Source: an uncultured Prevotella sp. (lineage in GTDB: Bacteria > Bacteroidota > Bacteroidia > Bacteroidales > Bacteroidaceae). Taken from it: a stretch of DNA of 58,471 bases. A model generated the notes under the pieces. It was given only the letters and a program-made list of their open reading frames with translations, ran no database searches and had not been told where the DNA came from. Position 1 is the first letter of the stretch. Every line of letters starts with the position of its first letter. The stretch lies in NCBI GenBank assembly GCA_900315955.1, contig ONBC01000030.1, positions 1 through 58,471 on the forward strand, written 5' to 3'. Shown one piece after another: positions 57,220 through 58,471 of the stretch. Position numbers and translations under genes: made by a program.

Positions 57220-58092
57220 ATGCGACTTAATTTAACTAAACCCCTCGTAGTCTTCGATTTGGAGACTACGGGGCTCGATCTGGTCAACGACCGAATCATT
57301 CAGATTTCGTATGTCAAGGTGCGCCCCACCGACAAGGATGGCGAGGAAGAGCGCAAGAGCATCTTCGTCAACCCCGGCAAGCCTATCCCCGCCTTCGTGC
57401 AGCAGCTCACGGGTATCACCGATGAGATGGTGAAAGACGCACCGACTTTCAAACAACTCGCCAAGCAGCTCGCCGACTCGTTCACGGGCTGCGACTTCGC
57501 CGGATTCAACAGCGACCGCTTCGATGTACCTATGCTCGCAGAGGAGTTTCTCCGTGCGGGTGTCGACTTCGACTTCTCGAAATGCCGCCTGATCGACGCG
57601 CAGAACATCTATCACAAGCGCGAACCGCGTAACCTCGCCGCCGCATACCGGTTCTATACGGGACATAAGATGGAGGACGATTTCCGAGCACACCGCGCTG
57701 ACCAGGATGCAGAAGCTACCTACCGCGTGCTCATGGGTGAGCTCGACAAGTATAATCCAGAGACTGTCGAGGAGCCCTCACAGGCCCTGCCCAACGACAT
57801 GAACGTGCTCGCCGAGGAGTCGCTCATGAACGATAACGTCGACTTCGCCGGACGCATCGTATGGCAGGACATGAAGGACAAGGACGGCAAGACATTGACG
57901 AACAAGGACGGAAAGCCCATGCGGCAGGAAGTATTCAATTTCGGCAAATACAAAGGCACACCCGTCGTCGAAGTGCTCCACCGCGATCCGGGTTACTATA
58001 ACTGGATGACAAATGCCGACTTCACGCTGAACACTAAGCAGGTGCTCACACGCATCAAGCTTCGTGAGGCTAAAATGAGTATGAATGCGTAG
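57220..58092 (+). CDS. DnaQ-like DEDDh 3'-5' exonuclease (290 aa)
   Basis: Exo I is VFDLETTGLDLVNDRIIQIS, Exo II GFNSDRFDVPMLAEEFL, and Exo III HRADQDAEATYRVL with the H-x4-D arrangement, so it is a DEDDh exonuclease of the polymerase III epsilon type. The region after residue 190 (NFGKYKGTPVVEVLHRDPGY and WMTNADF) is an extra C-terminal module common in Bacteroidetes homologues. Its position next to dnaN suggests a role in proofreading or repair. The stop overlaps the next start by 8 bp. Confidence 0.92.
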   Translation: MRLNLTKPLVVFDLETTGLDLVNDRIIQISYVKVRPTDKDGEEERKSIFVNPGKPIPAFVQQLTGITDEMVKDAPTFKQLAKQLADSFTGCDFAGFNSDRFDVPMLAEEFLRAGVDFDFSKCRLIDAQNIYHKREPRNLAAAYRFYTGHKMEDDFRAHRADQDAEATYRVLMGELDKYNPETVEEPSQALPNDMNVLAEESLMNDNVDFAGRIVWQDMKDKDGKTLTNKDGKPMRQEVFNFGKYKGTPVVEVLHRDPGYYNWMTNADFTLNTKQVLTRIKLREAKMSMNA

Positions 58093-58471
58093 ACTCCTAT
58101 CGTTTTTAGTCGCCGTGATAACGGTTTTGGCAGTGCATGGTCAGGAACTCAATGCCAAGATCATCATCAACCACAATCAGATTAGTGGTACGGATGCCTC
58201 CGTGTTCGACAATCTGCAGCAGACCCTCACCCAGTTTGTCAATGACCGACAGTGGACGAGCCTGCAGTTTGCCAAGAACGAGCGCATCGCGTGCAATTTC
58301 AATATCACGGTGACCAAATACGATGCGGCCAGCGGCATGTTCACGTGCAAGGCGCTCATTCAAGCCAACCGGCCCGTTTACAACGCCTCCTACACCACCA
58401 CATTATATAATAATACCGACAACGACTTCAACTTCGTCTTCCGACAGTTTGATCAGTTGGAGTTTAACGAA
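58085..58471 (+). CDS. PorD-like DUF4835 protein, N-terminal part
   Basis: Runs off the right edge after 129 codons. It starts MRRLLSFLVAVITVLAVHGQ, a signal peptide, then ELNAKIIINHNQISGTDASV and LQQTLTQFVNDRQW, which are typical of DUF4835/PorD, a protein linked to the type IX secretion system. In several Bacteroidetes coaBC lies between the dnaQ-like gene and porD; here the two overlap by 8 bp and coaBC is absent at this place. The 3' part lies outside the window. Confidence 0.85.
   Translation, partial: MRRLLSFLVAVITVLAVHGQELNAKIIINHNQISGTDASVFDNLQQTLTQFVNDRQWTSLQFAKNERIACNFNITVTKYDAASGMFTCKALIQANRPVYNASYTTTLYNNTDNDFNFVFRQFDQLEFNE

Overview
The window comes from a chromosome of a Bacteroidales bacterium, most likely in the Prevotellaceae. 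The reasons are the Bacteroidetes promoter form (TTTG, about 19-20 bp, TAnnTTTG) in front of many genes, a SusC/SusD polysaccharide utilization locus (PUL) with an ECF sigma/FecR pair, a BspA-type leucine-rich-repeat protein, families largely confined to Bacteroidetes (DUF4494, DUF4230, DUF4738, DUF3127, smalltalk, four-helix-bundle suffix protein, PorD/DUF4835), and aromatic-operon fusions of Bacteroidetes type. No transposase, integrase, CRISPR array or rRNA was found. Two tRNA-Asp genes are present.

Layout. 0.2-2.9 kb: small minus-strand genes of mostly unknown function (a DUF3127-like OB-fold protein, a four-helix-bundle protein flanked by 9-bp repeats, a HIRAN-like protein). 2.9-4.5 kb: a large noncoding element (inverted TAACA-type tandem repeats around an AT-rich core plus a conserved 122-bp tail), then an HU-like protein and a 34-residue smalltalk protein. 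4.5-11.6 kb, minus strand: Fur/PerR regulator, hisS, purA, yggS-type PLP protein, DUF4494, a Rep_3-type replication initiator, two DUF4230 proteins. 11.7-13.1 kb: a DUF4738 lipoprotein and a convergent secreted beta-barrel protein. 13.1-17.5 kb: a phenylalanine/tyrosine operon (pheA, aminotransferase, DAHP synthase-chorismate mutase, tyrA) behind a complete leader-peptide attenuator. 17.6-20.9 kb: a partly decayed glycan cluster (internally deleted DUF2264 gene, intact GH105-DUF4861 fusion, a GH97-like tail). 20.9-24.5 kb: tdk, rsmI, a coiled-coil lipoprotein, yraN, birA.

25.2-41.8 kb is a PUL read entirely on the minus strand: ECF sigma, FecR anti-sigma, a 1.35-kb noncoding interval, then susC, susD, GH97, a leucine-rich-repeat protein, GH2 and GH10. 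The interval holds a second copy of the large noncoding element with perfect nested inverted repeats, a duplicated fecR tail and a small terminator-bounded transcription unit. 42.0-48.1 kb, plus strand: a 65-residue protein with a short RpoD-like sigma factor, a phosphodiesterase, a fused NfnAB-type flavoprotein, a PD40 protein and a uridine phosphorylase-type enzyme. 48.2-55.9 kb, minus strand: two tRNA-Asp, then a run read from dapA through cstA, an outer-membrane protein, recR, a membrane protein and a GT2 to a GNAT; then an EamA transporter and a DUF3127 protein with an SSB-like acidic tip. 56.1-58.5 kb, plus strand: dnaN, a DnaQ-like exonuclease and the start of a porD-like gene.

The observations most worth following are (1) the Tyr/Phe-rich leader peptide whose 3' end can form a 10-bp perfect antiterminator with the downstream terminator arm; (2) the two-copy noncoding element at about 3.1-3.5 and 39.5-40.0 kb; (3) two intergenic arrays of 22-bp repeats (24.7 and 55.2 kb) sharing a 14-bp core; and (4) two four-unit arrays whose units show all four combinations of two transitions in the same order.
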